Positions 1-10,100 of a stretch of DNA of 64,000 nucleotides are shown here, in pieces. The position numbers were made by a program, and so were the translations under genes. Within the stretch, counting starts at the first letter, position 1; every line of letters begins with the position of its first letter. Below the pieces are notes generated by a model, which saw only the letters and a list, made by a program, of their open reading frames with translations, was not told where the DNA came from and ran no database searches. Source of the DNA: Sphaerochaeta pleomorpha str. Grapes (GTDB taxonomy: Bacteria > Spirochaetota > Spirochaetia > Sphaerochaetales > Sphaerochaetaceae); contig NC_016633.1 of the NCBI RefSeq assembly GCF_000236685.1, positions 682,001-746,000 on the forward strand, read 5' to 3'.

Positions 1-1385
1 TAGTGGTATCAGGCTCCTCTGCACTCGACACCAAGGCTCTCACCGGGGAATCCACACCTACGTTTGTACATCCCAATTCCCTGGTAAACAGCGGTTCATT
101 CAATGAATCCTCAGTTTTGGACATCCAGGTAACAAAAGTCTATGCAGACAGTACAGTGAAGAAAATCATGACCCTGGTAGAGGGGGCCTCTGCGAACAAG
201 GCTCCGAGCGAACAGTTTATAACCCGTTTTGCACGGTTGTATACCCCATTTGTTGTCATCGTCGCCCTCTTGCTTACCGTCATTCCTTCCCTGGTTTTTG
301 GCAACTTCTCAACCTGGCTTTACCGGTCGCTTGTCTTTTTGGTAATCAGTTGCCCCTGTGCCTTGGTCATCTCGGTTCCCCTCTCCTTTTTTGCCGGCAT
401 AGGAAGAAGCGCCCGGATGGGAATCCTGGTTAAAGGGGGCAACTATCTGCAGACCCTCAGTGAAATCGATACCATGGTGTTTGATAAGACAGGGACCCTG
501 ACCAAGGGTACGTTTGCCCTGAGGTCGGTCAAAGTGGCTGAAGGCACGTCCTGGACTGAAAAGCAGATACGAGGCTTTGCCTCTGCCCTTGAGTCAAACA
601 GCTCCCATCCGATTGCCAGAGCCTTTGATCTCTTTGCCGAAGGGCAACACAAGGTATCCTCGGTAACGGAAACCCCGGGGCAAGGCATGAGCGGTTTTGT
701 AGACGGACACCAAGTTTTGGCCGGAAGCAGTTCGTTTTTATATCAGAAAGGTATTCTCGCGCCCTTAGGTGAAAGCGAAGACCTTACCCATGTGCAGATA
801 GCTATAGACGGCAGGTATGCAGGAACTGCAGAAATTGAAGACGAGACGAAAGACCTGGCCAAAGGAAATCTCGACAGGCTCAGGAAACTCGGGATCAAGC
901 ATATCGTTATGCTCAGCGGTGACAATGAGGCTGTCGCCTTGCGTGTCGGGTCCAACCTCGGTATAGACGAAATCCATGGGGGTCTGCTTCCCCAGCAGAA
1001 AGTGGAAATCTTCCAATCACTGAAAAAAAAGGGTGGTAAAGTAGCCTTCGTAGGGGACGGGATCAACGATGCACCTGTGCTGGCTCTCTCCGATGTAGGG
1101 CTTGCCATGGGAGGTCTGGGAAGTGATGCCGCTATTGCGGCAGCCGATATTGTCATCCTCGATGACGACCTTGCAAAGATTGGGACAGTCGTTGCAATTG
1201 CAAGGAAAACAAGCAGGATTGTAAAGCAAAACATCACCTTTGCCCTTGTAATCAAAGCAGTTACGCTTTTACTAGGAGCAGTCGGTATCGCTACCATGTG
1301 GTGGGCTGTATTCGCTGATGTTGGGGTTGCTATGCTCGTTATCCTCAATTCCTTGAGACTATTAGCCTATAAAGCTTATCGTTGA
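1..1385 (+). CDS. P1B-type heavy-metal-transporting ATPase (5' end cut by window edge)
   Basis: This is the C-terminal two thirds of a metal-exporting P-type ATPase; the frame is open through base 1, so the true start lies outside the window. In order it shows the actuator-domain TGES motif (about 15 codons in), a transmembrane CPC metal-binding motif (SCPCALVIS), the DKTGT phosphorylation site, the SHP motif of P1B pumps, and the GDGINDAP hinge. CPC together with an Asp in the last helix (FADVGVAMLV) is typical of the Zn/Cd/Pb class (ZntA/CadA-like), so divalent Zn, Cd or Pb is the likely substrate; this is inference from family motifs. The protein would sit in the cytoplasmic membrane. The N-terminal metal-binding region is not visible. 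The EF-G gene follows 50 bases later. Confidence 0.93.
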   Translation, partial: VVSGSSALDTKALTGESTPTFVHPNSLVNSGSFNESSVLDIQVTKVYADSTVKKIMTLVEGASANKAPSEQFITRFARLYTPFVVIVALLLTVIPSLVFGNFSTWLYRSLVFLVISCPCALVISVPLSFFAGIGRSARMGILVKGGNYLQTLSEIDTMVFDKTGTLTKGTFALRSVKVAEGTSWTEKQIRGFASALESNSSHPIARAFDLFAEGQHKVSSVTETPGQGMSGFVDGHQVLAGSSSFLYQKGILAPLGESEDLTHVQIAIDGRYAGTAEIEDETKDLAKGNLDRLRKLGIKHIVMLSGDNEAVALRVGSNLGIDEIHGGLLPQQKVEIFQSLKKKGGKVAFVGDGINDAPVLALSDVGLAMGGLGSDAAIAAADIVILDDDLAKIGTVVAIARKTSRIVKQNITFALVIKAVTLLLGAVGIATMWWAVFADVGVAMLVILNSLRLLAYKAYR

Positions 1386-1435
1386 TTAATCGCTTGGTTG
1401 TGTGATACATTTACGCAGAAAGTAAGGAATTGAAA

Positions 1436-3466
1436 ATGAATGAGAAACTGACACGAAATATCGGGATAATGGCACACATCGATGCGGGAAAGACTACTAC
1501 TACTGAACGCATTTTGTTTTATACTGGGGAGAATCATCGTATCGGGGAAGTCGACAACGGTGAAGCAACCATGGATTTCATGGAACAGGAGCAGAACAGG
1601 GGCATAACCATTGCCAGCGCAGCAACTACCTGTTCCTGGAAAGGCCACCAGATCAATATAATCGATACCCCGGGACATGTTGATTTCACCGCTGAGGTTG
1701 AACGATCTTTGCGGGTTCTTGACGGGGCTGTGGTAGTGGTGTGCGCCGTAGGCGGCGTTGAGCCCCAGACTGAAACGGTGTGGAGACAGGCCGATACCTA
1801 TAAAGTTCCCCGCATAGCCTTTGTCAATAAAATGGACCGGCTCGGTGCAAACTTCGAGGAAGCCATCGAGGAGATCCGCCTTAAACTGAATACAAACCCG
1901 ATTCCCATCTTCATCCCTGTCGGAAGGGAGAATGACTTTAGTGGCATTATCAACCTTTTGACCATGAAATATTATACCTATGACAGTTCAGACCAGGGGA
2001 AAACCGTAATCGAGAATGAGATCCCTGCTGATTTACAGGACCTTGCAGATACCTGGCATGAAAAACTCATCGACAGTGCCTCCTCATTCAGCGATGAGAT
2101 CACAGAGCTGTATTTCGATGGTGAAGAGATTCCAAACGAACTCATTATTGCAACATTGAAAAAGGCCACTATCGAGCGTATGGCCCTCCCTGTCTTTGTA
2201 GGCTCTTCCCTCAAAGATATCGGAGTCCAAGCGCTCCTAGACGGTGTCATAGACTTTTTGCCCTCCCCTAGCGAAGTTCCGGCCCTTACCGGGCTCAATT
2301 TGAAAACAGAGAAAGAAGTCTCGGTATCCTATGATGCAAACAAGCCCCCGCTCGCCTTGATTTTCAAAATCCAGGTTGACAGGGAAGCCGGCCCCATGTG
2401 TTTTGTCCGTGTCTACCAGGGTAAACTGAAAAAAGGTACGGCCATCATGAATATTTCCAAGAAAAAGCGTGAACGCATAAACAGGATTTTGCGTATGCAC
2501 GCTGACCGCCCGGAAGATTTGACTGAGCTTGAGGCTGGCGATATCGGGGTAATCGTAGGATTCAAGGATGCCCGCACAGGCGACACCATCGGCAGCGAAG
2601 GCGTGCAAGTACTCTTGGAGAAAATGCATTTCCCAATCCCCGTTATTTCGGTCGCGATCGAGCCAAACACCCTCAGTGACCAGGACAAGCTTCGCTCTGC
2701 ACTGGGTATCCTTGCACAGGAAGACCCGACCTTTACCTATCGCGATGACGAGGAAACCGGCCAGCTGGTAATCAGCGGGATGGGGGAACTCCACCTTGAT
2801 GTCCTGGTAACCCGACTTACCCAGGAAATGAAAATCCAGGCCAGGGTCGGAAAACCCCAGGTAACCTACAGGGAATCGATCACGAAGGAAGCTTCCGGTG
2901 TTGAGAGTTTCTCAAAAATATTGGCAGGGAAGGAAAATGCAGCATCGATTGCCCTTACTGTCAGGCCGTTAAGCATCGGTGGCGGTACCAAATATCGCTG
3001 TACAGCAAAAACGAAAGGCATACCCGAGGAAATCCTGGAAGCCGTCGAACGGGGAATTACCAATTCCTTCAAGGGTGGAATTAAATTCGGCTATGATACG
3101 TGTGATATGGAAGCTGAGGTTACCGCAATTACTTACAATGAATTGACTGCCTCCCCTTTTGCATTTGAGGCGTGTTCCTCCATCTGTTTCGATAAAGTTG
3201 CCCAAATGGCAGCCCCGGTTTTGATGGAACCCATCATGAAGGTCACTGTTGCTGTACCTGCCCAGTTCGTCGGGGAAGCAATCTCCAGTCTCACGAGCCG
3301 CAATGGTTTAGTAAACAGCATTGAGAGCAGACCAAGTGCCGAATATATCCACGCTCAGGCTCCTCTAGCCCAACTATTTGGATATTCCACAATTTTACGC
3401 TCTGCAACACAGGGAAGAGGCACTTTTTCGATGGAATTTAACCATTATTCACAGAAGTTGCGTTAA
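1436..3466 (+). CDS. fusA: Elongation factor G paralogue (translation GTPase)
   Basis: A 676-residue EF-G-family GTPase acting on the ribosome in translocation and/or recycling. The G1 loop AHIDAGKT (13-20), the G3 motif DTPGHVDF (about 77-84, catalytic His present) and G4 NKMD (about 131) are intact; domains II-V follow in normal order and length. The ATG at 1436 is chosen because AAGGA lies 7 bases upstream; a TTG two codons earlier is less likely. It is not in an rpsL-rpsG-fusA-tuf context, so it may not be the housekeeping copy. Spirochaetes are known to divide translocation and recycling between two EF-Gs (spdEFG1 and spdEFG2). Which class this is cannot be settled by eye, so the symbol is provisional. 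Confidence 0.9.
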   Translation: MNEKLTRNIGIMAHIDAGKTTTTERILFYTGENHRIGEVDNGEATMDFMEQEQNRGITIASAATTCSWKGHQINIIDTPGHVDFTAEVERSLRVLDGAVVVVCAVGGVEPQTETVWRQADTYKVPRIAFVNKMDRLGANFEEAIEEIRLKLNTNPIPIFIPVGRENDFSGIINLLTMKYYTYDSSDQGKTVIENEIPADLQDLADTWHEKLIDSASSFSDEITELYFDGEEIPNELIIATLKKATIERMALPVFVGSSLKDIGVQALLDGVIDFLPSPSEVPALTGLNLKTEKEVSVSYDANKPPLALIFKIQVDREAGPMCFVRVYQGKLKKGTAIMNISKKKRERINRILRMHADRPEDLTELEAGDIGVIVGFKDARTGDTIGSEGVQVLLEKMHFPIPVISVAIEPNTLSDQDKLRSALGILAQEDPTFTYRDDEETGQLVISGMGELHLDVLVTRLTQEMKIQARVGKPQVTYRESITKEASGVESFSKILAGKENAASIALTVRPLSIGGGTKYRCTAKTKGIPEEILEAVERGITNSFKGGIKFGYDTCDMEAEVTAITYNELTASPFAFEACSSICFDKVAQMAAPVLMEPIMKVTVAVPAQFVGEAISSLTSRNGLVNSIESRPSAEYIHAQAPLAQLFGYSTILRSATQGRGTFSMEFNHYSQKLR

Positions 3467-3513
3467 CAATGGGAGAATTCAAATAACTCTACAGAAATTC
3501 ACGAAGCAAACCC

Positions 3514-3543
3514 TTGCATAATATCTGTTTCCATGCCTAAAAT
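3514..3543 (+). promoter_or_regulatory. Candidate sigma-70 promoter for the XRE gene
   Basis: TTGCAT and TAAAAT are separated by 18 bases. Transcription would start near 3550 and give a leader of about 110 bases. The leader holds two small hairpins: 3581-3604 (CUUG loop, arms pairing with some G-U) and 3627-3640 (GAAAC-TTCG-GTTTC). Confidence 0.4.
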
Positions 3544-3658
3544 ATGAGAGGATAGGAGTGCGATTATGATGCTATTGGTGGGTATCTAAACTTGTTTAGG
3601 TGCCTATTGAATAATTGAGAATTAGAGAAACTTCGGTTTCGTTATAGAGGAGTACAAC

Positions 3659-3982
3659 ATGGCTAGAACTTACAACTTGCAAGACATTTTTGCGCGGAAC
3701 TTGAAAGAAAGAAGAAGGAAACTGGGACTTACACAGGCTCAGCTTGCCGAAAAGATTGGCGTTTCCACTTCTTTTGTTACTGAGATAGAGACCTCCCGAA
3801 AAGCTCCATCCTTTGCTACCATTGAAAAAATCAGCGCTGCTCTCGATGTACCTTGCTGGACCTTCTTCTGTGAAGATGGTGACAAATTGCCCAATGACGT
3901 TTCGGCCATGGACCAGTTTGCCTACAAGCTCAAGCAGGACATCAATCACTTGATTGATATCAATGTAAGCATGACAAAATAA
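3659..3982 (+). CDS. XRE-family helix-turn-helix regulator
   Basis: A 107-residue protein with one Cro/C1-type HTH domain at about residues 12-66, including LTQAQLAEKIGVS and the recognition-helix region TSFVTEIETSRKAPS. The rest is a short helical tail, possibly for dimerisation. It is expected to be a cytoplasmic DNA-binding repressor or activator; no ligand domain is present and the target is unknown. The start follows GAGGAG. The gene is monocistronic: it has its own candidate promoter and is closed by a strong intrinsic terminator. It lies between two EF-G-family genes, but nothing in the sequence shows that it controls them. Confidence 0.88.
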   Translation: MARTYNLQDIFARNLKERRRKLGLTQAQLAEKIGVSTSFVTEIETSRKAPSFATIEKISAALDVPCWTFFCEDGDKLPNDVSAMDQFAYKLKQDINHLIDINVSMTK

Positions 3983-4013
3983 CTTTTAGTGTACAATTTT
4001 GCATAGCTGTTCC

Positions 4014-4048
4014 AGGTTCTGCCTTCACAAGGCAGGACCTGTTTTTTT
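4014..4048 (+). terminator. Intrinsic terminator of the XRE gene
   Basis: A 12-bp stem (AGGTTCTGCCTT with AAGGCAGGACCT, one G-U pair) with a short CACA-type loop, followed by GTTTTTTT. It begins 31 bases after the stop codon. Confidence 0.85.
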
Positions 4049-4126
4049 CATCCCTTTGATTGGCTACGGCTCGAGATTCCTTGGATGCTATACAAGTGTC
4101 TGCATCATCTGCAGAAAATAATTCTT

Positions 4127-4197
4127 TTGACATATAGGGTTATGGGGATTACCATTGACACATGCGTTCTAGGACGTCGGAAATATACCATCCGACG
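4127..4197 (+). promoter_or_regulatory. Candidate promoter and leader hairpin of the EF-G-like gene
   Basis: TTGACA (4127-4132) and TACCAT (4150-4155) are 17 bases apart, giving a start near 4162. The short leader carries a 7-bp inverted repeat, CGTCGGA (4175-4181) with TCCGACG (4191-4197), ending just before the AAAGGAGG ribosome-binding site at 4201. A hairpin so close could modulate initiation; that part is inference. Confidence 0.4.
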
Positions 4198-4212
4198 ACC
4201 AAAGGAGGAACT

Positions 4213-6297
4213 ATGAGCGTTGTCAGCACAGACCTGAGGAATGTCGCAATCGTTGGCCACAACGATACCGGGAAAACCACTTTGCTTGAACAGATGTTGT
4301 TTTATGCAAATGTAATTTCCCGGGCCGAAACTGTTGCAAGCGGCAAGACTACCAGTGACTTCACAGAAGAGGAAATCGCCCACAAGATTTCTGTCCACGC
4401 CTCCCTGGCTACCATGCAGTGGGAAGGCAAAACCCTGAACATCCTTGATACTCCGGGAACAGCCGGATTCATCGGGGAGACAATTTGTGGATTTCGCTCA
4501 TGCGAATCTGCATTGATGGTAATAGACGCCCGAGACGGTGCTCAGATCGAGACAATCAAACTTTGGCGCCACCTTGACGAAAGAAATAAACCGCGTGCGG
4601 TTTTCCTGAACAAAATGGACCGCGACCGCGCTGACTATACAAAGATTATCGATAGCCTGAAAGAGACATTCAAAGCTACTTTTGTACCGGTTTCTATCCC
4701 TATAGGGTCTGGAAAAGACTTCAAGGGTATTATCAACCTCATTGAGAACAAGGCGTACATGGTTACCGAAGGGGGCAAAGAGGTCGTTGCAGAGATTCCC
4801 GAGGAACTGAAGGAATATGAGGACAAATACCGTCTCGAGTTGATCGAGAATGCCGCCGAAGGCGCAGATGAACTCATCGAGAAGTATTTTGCCGATGGGA
4901 CTCTCGATAGCGATGATATTCGCCGGGGGCTTCGTGAAGGCCTTGACCAGAACAGGGTCATACCCGTTTTCTGTGGTGCTGCCCAGCTTGGATCGGGAAT
5001 CACCACCCTACTGAATTTTATCAGATATAATTTCCCCAAACCTATTGGAAAATTCGAACAGGTGATTGATGAAAAGGGAAATTCCGTTCCATTCCCGATC
5101 AAATCCGAAGGACCGGTAAGTGCCGTTGTCTTCAAGACGACCCTCGACCAGTTCAACGGAAAGTTAAGTTTCCTCAAAATCGTAACGGGTACGCTTAATC
5201 CAGACTCGGAACTCTTCAACCCAGAGATCGGGAAAAAGGAAAAACCCGGAAAACTGTATAGAATGATCGGTAAAAAGCTTATTGAGACGGACAGTCTTGC
5301 AGCCGGGGATATCGGACTTATTGCAAAAAGCAATATTGCGATGACCAATTCAACCTTGCTTGGCAGTTCGGACATGAAAATAAAATTCAAACCCCTCGCC
5401 TTCCCTAATCCGATCTATATGCTTGCCATCAATGCCGAGGACAAAAAAAGCGAGGTCAAGATGAACGAGGCCCTCCACAAGGTAACGGAAGAGGACCTTA
5501 CCTTCAGGACCCGGTTCAACGAAGAGACAAAAGAAAGCATCGTAGCAGGAATGGGCGAACTGCATATCAACATGATTCTTGATAAAATCAGGGATAAGCA
5601 GAAAATCGTCATCAATACAAAGCTCCCGAGGGTAGCCTACCGTGAAACTATTACCAAAAAGAGCGGTATCGCAGAATATTCGCATAAAAAACAAAGCGGC
5701 GGACATGGACAGTATGCAAAGGTCCTCATAGAGATTGCGCCCATCGAACGGGGAGAATATTATTCGTTTACCAATGCAATCAAAGGTGGTTCGGTAAGCA
5801 AAGGTTATATTCCCGGCATCGAGAAAGGGCTGCATGAGCAGATGGAAGACGGATACCTTGCAGGCTACCCGATGGTAGATATCGGTATTACCCTGATTGA
5901 CGGTAAGGAACACCCCGTCGACTCCAGTGAGATGGCCTTCAAACTAGCAGCCAAGGGAGCCTTGAAGGTAGCTTTGGAAAAAGCCGGCGTTGTCCTGCTT
6001 GAACCGATCGAGAAACTCTGGGTCTATATCGAGAATGAGTATCTTGGAGATATTCTCTCGGATTTATCCTCAAAACGGGGACGCGTTTTGGGTCAGGAGG
6101 ATATCGGCAACCTACAGTTGGTAAAAGCTTTGGTACCCCAGTCTGAAATGTTGAACTATGCCATTGACCTGAAATCCATGACTAGTGGGACCGGAAGTTT
6201 TGAAATGGAATTCGACCATTATGAACCTCTGAACGGCAAACTCGCCGATGAGGTCATAAAACACTACCACGAAACCAGAAAAGAAGAGGAAGAGTAG
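4213..6297 (+). CDS. Divergent EF-G-like GTPase (EF-G2/PRK12740-like)
   Basis: A 694-residue protein with the full EF-G domain layout but a divergent G domain. G1 reads GHNDTGKT rather than AHIDAGKT. G3 reads DTPGTAGF, so the His that EF-G uses for GTP hydrolysis is replaced by Thr. NKMD (G4) is intact. The region with SHKKQSGGHGQYAKV (domain IV) keeps the usual conserved glycines. The ATG at 4213 is preceded by a near-perfect AAAGGAGG; the longer reading frame from 4162 lacks this. It resembles the EF-G-like family found beside canonical EF-G in many bacteria, whose function is not well defined. It could be a ribosome-associated factor with altered or slow GTPase activity. A recycling role is possible but unproven. 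Confidence 0.85.
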   Translation: MSVVSTDLRNVAIVGHNDTGKTTLLEQMLFYANVISRAETVASGKTTSDFTEEEIAHKISVHASLATMQWEGKTLNILDTPGTAGFIGETICGFRSCESALMVIDARDGAQIETIKLWRHLDERNKPRAVFLNKMDRDRADYTKIIDSLKETFKATFVPVSIPIGSGKDFKGIINLIENKAYMVTEGGKEVVAEIPEELKEYEDKYRLELIENAAEGADELIEKYFADGTLDSDDIRRGLREGLDQNRVIPVFCGAAQLGSGITTLLNFIRYNFPKPIGKFEQVIDEKGNSVPFPIKSEGPVSAVVFKTTLDQFNGKLSFLKIVTGTLNPDSELFNPEIGKKEKPGKLYRMIGKKLIETDSLAAGDIGLIAKSNIAMTNSTLLGSSDMKIKFKPLAFPNPIYMLAINAEDKKSEVKMNEALHKVTEEDLTFRTRFNEETKESIVAGMGELHINMILDKIRDKQKIVINTKLPRVAYRETITKKSGIAEYSHKKQSGGHGQYAKVLIEIAPIERGEYYSFTNAIKGGSVSKGYIPGIEKGLHEQMEDGYLAGYPMVDIGITLIDGKEHPVDSSEMAFKLAAKGALKVALEKAGVVLLEPIEKLWVYIENEYLGDILSDLSSKRGRVLGQEDIGNLQLVKALVPQSEMLNYAIDLKSMTSGTGSFEMEFDHYEPLNGKLADEVIKHYHETRKEEEE

Positions 6298-6308
6298 GTT
6301 TCGGGGAA

Positions 6309-6339
6309 CAATCAGAACTAATGCTTCGTATTCTGATTG
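6309..6339. repeat. Inverted repeat between convergent genes
   Basis: The arms CAATCAGAA (6309-6317) and TTCTGATTG (6331-6339) are a perfect 9-bp pair around a 13-base loop, just after the EF-G-like stop. There is no T-tract. It may assist the stronger terminator about 30 bases further on. Confidence 0.5.
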
Positions 6340-6366
6340 CTTGAGAGTAAGTTTGTAATTGATTTT

Positions 6367-6404
6367 GGAAGGGAACATGCGGCGGCAGGTTCCCTTCCCC
6401 TTTT
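6367..6404. terminator. Bidirectional terminator between EF-G-like gene and trmB
   Basis: The arms GGAAGGGAAC (6367-6376) and GTTCCCTTCC (6389-6398) pair perfectly over 10 bp, followed by CCTTTT on plus and preceded by AAAA-type sequence for the minus strand. It separates two convergent genes. Confidence 0.75.
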
Positions 6405-6420
6405 ATTACGGCTATCCAGC

Positions 6421-7164
6421 TTATCTACCGGTTTTCTCTACCCAGACCTCATTGATGGGGTTGTCCTGGGCCAGACCCTTTTGCTCGAACTTCGTGGTAG
6501 GTCTCCATTTTCTAGGTGGGGCAAACCCTGCATAGGGGTTTACCAGTTCCTCTACCTGCGAAAAAACCTCAAGCATCTGGTAGGCATATTCCTCCCAGTC
6601 GGTGACACAGTAGATATAGCCGCCCTTCTGGAGTTTCTGTGCCATCAGGCGGGCAAGGGGAACTTGGATAAGCCGACGTTTCTGCTGGCGTTTCTTTGGC
6701 CAGGGGTCAGGGAAAAATACATGGAAGCCGGCGACTGACCCGTCTTCAATCATGCTGTTGAGCACTTGTACTGCATCGAAACGCATGAGCCGTACATTCT
6801 CAAGGCCCTGTTTTCCTACGCTATCCATAAGTTTGGAAAAGCCGGACAGGAAAACCTCGATACCCAGGTAGTTGTATTCGCTGCGTTCCCGGGCTATACG
6901 CTCTGTTGAGGTTCCCATCCCAAAGCCAATCTCGATGATTACCGGTTTGTCATTTCCGAAAACTTCTCTGAAAGAGATTTTTTTATCTTGGAAAGGCAAC
7001 CCATAGGTATGGTAGTACTTCCTGATTGCTTCCAACTGAAAAGTCCTCAGATAGGAGGATCTCAACACATAGCTCTTTATTTCCCGCGGAGAACCTTCGG
7101 CCCTGTTTTCAACCCACTTGAGTTCGGGGATATCTGTAAAAATCGTATCTTGGTTTTCCTGCAT
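6421..7164 (-). CDS. trmB: tRNA (guanine-N7-)-methyltransferase
   Basis: A 247-residue SAM-dependent methyltransferase that makes m7G46 in the variable loop of tRNAs. It shows the SAM-binding stretch PVIIEIGFGMGTST, the family hallmark FFPDPWPKKRQQKRR, and the C-terminal segment ending in PTTKFEQKGLAQ, matching TrmB over the whole length. A GGAG site precedes the ATG. It lies 8 bases downstream of mfd on the same strand, so the two are probably co-transcribed. Confidence 0.95.
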   Translation of the reverse strand: MQENQDTIFTDIPELKWVENRAEGSPREIKSYVLRSSYLRTFQLEAIRKYYHTYGLPFQDKKISFREVFGNDKPVIIEIGFGMGTSTERIARERSEYNYLGIEVFLSGFSKLMDSVGKQGLENVRLMRFDAVQVLNSMIEDGSVAGFHVFFPDPWPKKRQQKRRLIQVPLARLMAQKLQKGGYIYCVTDWEEYAYQMLEVFSQVEELVNPYAGFAPPRKWRPTTKFEQKGLAQDNPINEVWVEKTGR

Positions 7165-7172
7165 TACAACTC

Positions 7173-10100
7173 CTATAGCAGCCGTTGCAGTTTTTCCATC
7201 AGGAACAGAGACTTATCCTTGAGGGAAACTGCATCGGTTTTCAAATACATGACATTCATTCGTTTCATATCGAGCCAGACTGTCTTACCGCTCTGGCCAA
7301 TGAGAGCCATCACCTTGTTGACATTCAGGGCGGCTACCTTTCCAAACTCAACCGAAACGGTTCCTTTTCGTTCTGACAGATGGATGATGGACAATTTCCT
7401 GCAGATAATCTTGATCTCTGCAATATAAAGGAGGTTTGCCACCTCTTCGGGCAAAGGCCCGAACCGGTCGGCAAGTTCGGAGGACAAAGACTGCAATTGC
7501 TCTTCATTCGATATGGAGGATATCTTGCGGTAGATATCGAATTTTACCGATGGAGCGGTAATGTAGTTGTCAGGAATGAATCCTGTGTAGTCCAATTCCA
7601 AAAACACTTCTTTCTCGCGGTCGGCTTCCCCGGTTTGCTGCAGGTCGGAGATAGCCTCATCCAGGATGCGGATATACATATCCAGGCCGACAGAGGAGAG
7701 CTGGCCGCTCTGTTCGCGCCCGAGCAGATTGCCTGTGCCCCGGATTTCCATATCCTTCATGGCAACCTTGAACCCCGAGCCCAATTCTGTATGTTCGCTG
7801 ATAATCTTGAGCCTTTTGACAGCAATCTCACTGAGGGCGCTGCCCTGGGGATAGAACAGATAGGCATAGGCCTGCCGGTCGTTTCTGCCTACCCTTCCGC
7901 GTAACTGGTAAAGCTGGCTCAACCCATAGCGGTCTGCCCTGTCGATAATGATGGTATTCACATTGGGGATATCGATGCCGTTCTCAATGATGGTCGTTGA
8001 GACCAGAACCTGGATGCCCTCATGCACAAACCTGCGCATGGTGTCTTCCAATGCACTACTATCCATCTGGCCATGGGCACTTTCTATGATGAGATCGGGA
8101 AGCCGGTTTGACAACTGCATGACGACTTCGTCAAGGCTTTCGATACGGTTATGGAGAAAGAAAACCTGGCCGCCACGGTCGACCTCGGCCCTGATTGCGC
8201 GAACTATCAGATTTTCGTCGTACTCACCGATATTCGTCTCGATAGGACGGCGTGCGATAGGAGGGGTTTTCAAAAGGGACATGTCCCTGATTTTCAGCAA
8301 GGACATATAAAGGGTTCTTGGTATGGGGGTTGCGCTGAGAGAAAGCGAATCGATGCTGGTACGCATAGTCTTTATCTTTTCCTTGTCCTTGACACCGAAA
8401 CGCTGTTCCTCATCAACGACCAAGAGACCAAGATCCCGGTATAGCAGATCTTTCTGCAATATCCGGTGGGTACCGAACACAATGTCGATTTTTCCCTCTG
8501 CAAGCGAAAGCAGGATTTGTTTCTGTTCTTTCTTGGGAACAACGCGGGAAAGCTGGGCACACCTGACAGGGAAATCGGCGACACGCTTGATGAAGTTCTC
8601 ATAATGCTGCTCGGCAAGGATGGTGGTAGGAGCCAAAAAAGCAACCTGTTTGCCTCCCATCACTGCCTTGAAGGCAGCACGGAAAGCAATTTCGGTCTTT
8701 CCGTACCCGACATCCCCACAGACAAGGCGGTCCATGACTATCGGCTTCTCCATGTCTTCCTTGATATCTTCGATACAGGTAAGCTGGTCCACCGTCTCGT
8801 CAAAGGGAAAGGCGGCTTCGAACTGCAATTGCCAGTCCGTATCCTTGGGAAAGGCAAAACCAATGCTATTCTGGCGTTTTGCATACAGGGCAATGAGGTG
8901 CTTGGCCAAGTCCTCAGCGTTCTTCCGCGCTTTCGCTTTCTTGTTTTCCCAGCCCTGGCCGCCAAGCTTATCCTTACGGGGTGTTCCCTGTTCACTTCCG
9001 ATGTAGCGCTGAACCAGGTTGGCCTGTTCGATGGGCACATAAAGCATTTCCCCGTCTGCATAGGCTATCTTGATAAAGTCACGTTCCCGGTCAAAGCTCT
9101 TTACGCGGTCAATTTTGACAAACTGGCCTACCCCGTAGTTCACATGCACGACATAATCGCCTTCATTCAGGTCAACAAAGGAATCGAGCGGGGTTGACTG
9201 CGTATGCTGCAGGGTTTTCACGACCTGGCGGCGGCGTCCAAAAATTTCATGCTCACACAAGGCTATCGTCTTACAGGAAGGAATGGAGAAGCCACCGGAA
9301 ATCTCCTGGTTTTCCCACTGGAGCGTGTTGAATGCACTGAGCATCTGCATGAGCCGTTGTTTCTGGAGGGGATTGTCGGTAAATACCGTCACTGCCCAAC
9401 CCTCTTTTTCCAACACCTTCAGCTCATCACGCAGCAACGTAAAATTGCCAAAATAGGAACGGGGACCATCTATATCGAAAGAAAATGCCCCCTCCTTCTG
9501 GTTTGAAATATCCAAGACCGTAAGGCTACGGGGACACGATTCTTTGAAAGAAGGGAAATCAAAGAGAAGCTGATCGGGTTTCAGGCAGTTGCGGTCCTGT
9601 AAAAAAGCTTCCCGGTAAAGGGATTTTGCTTCCAGCTGGAGACTATGGAAACTGGTTGAGAGCCTCTGGTCCCCGATGAAGCAGAAAAAGTCATCTTTTT
9701 CGAAATATTGGTCCATTGTCGTAGTTCCCAGCGCGGAGCCGACTGTATCGACAAGGGAGATGGACAATCTGTCCACATTCTGGGACGACTCTTGGGTAAT
9801 AGGATTGTATTCCCTGATTTTCCCGATCTTATCCCAGTCTGCATAGATGCGGTAAGGAATCTCGCTCTCATAGGGGAAGATATCCATGACTTCGCCGCGG
9901 ACAGTGAATTCACCAGGTGTGGAGGTAGAGACCGTCCGGTCATAGCCAGCTTTGGCCAATTCTTCTGAAAGGGCTGCAGAATCGAAAGCACCCCCTACCC
10001 TCAACAGGACATTTGCATCCTGTAGTGTCTTGGGGGATACAACCTGGCTTACAAAGGGTCTCAGATGGGTGATGATTATCCCTTTTTTTCTCTCCAGGAT

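Noticed and set aside
4635-5390. A 251-codon minus-strand frame opposite the EF-G-like gene
   Set aside because: Ser/Phe-rich shadow translation with no family resemblance.
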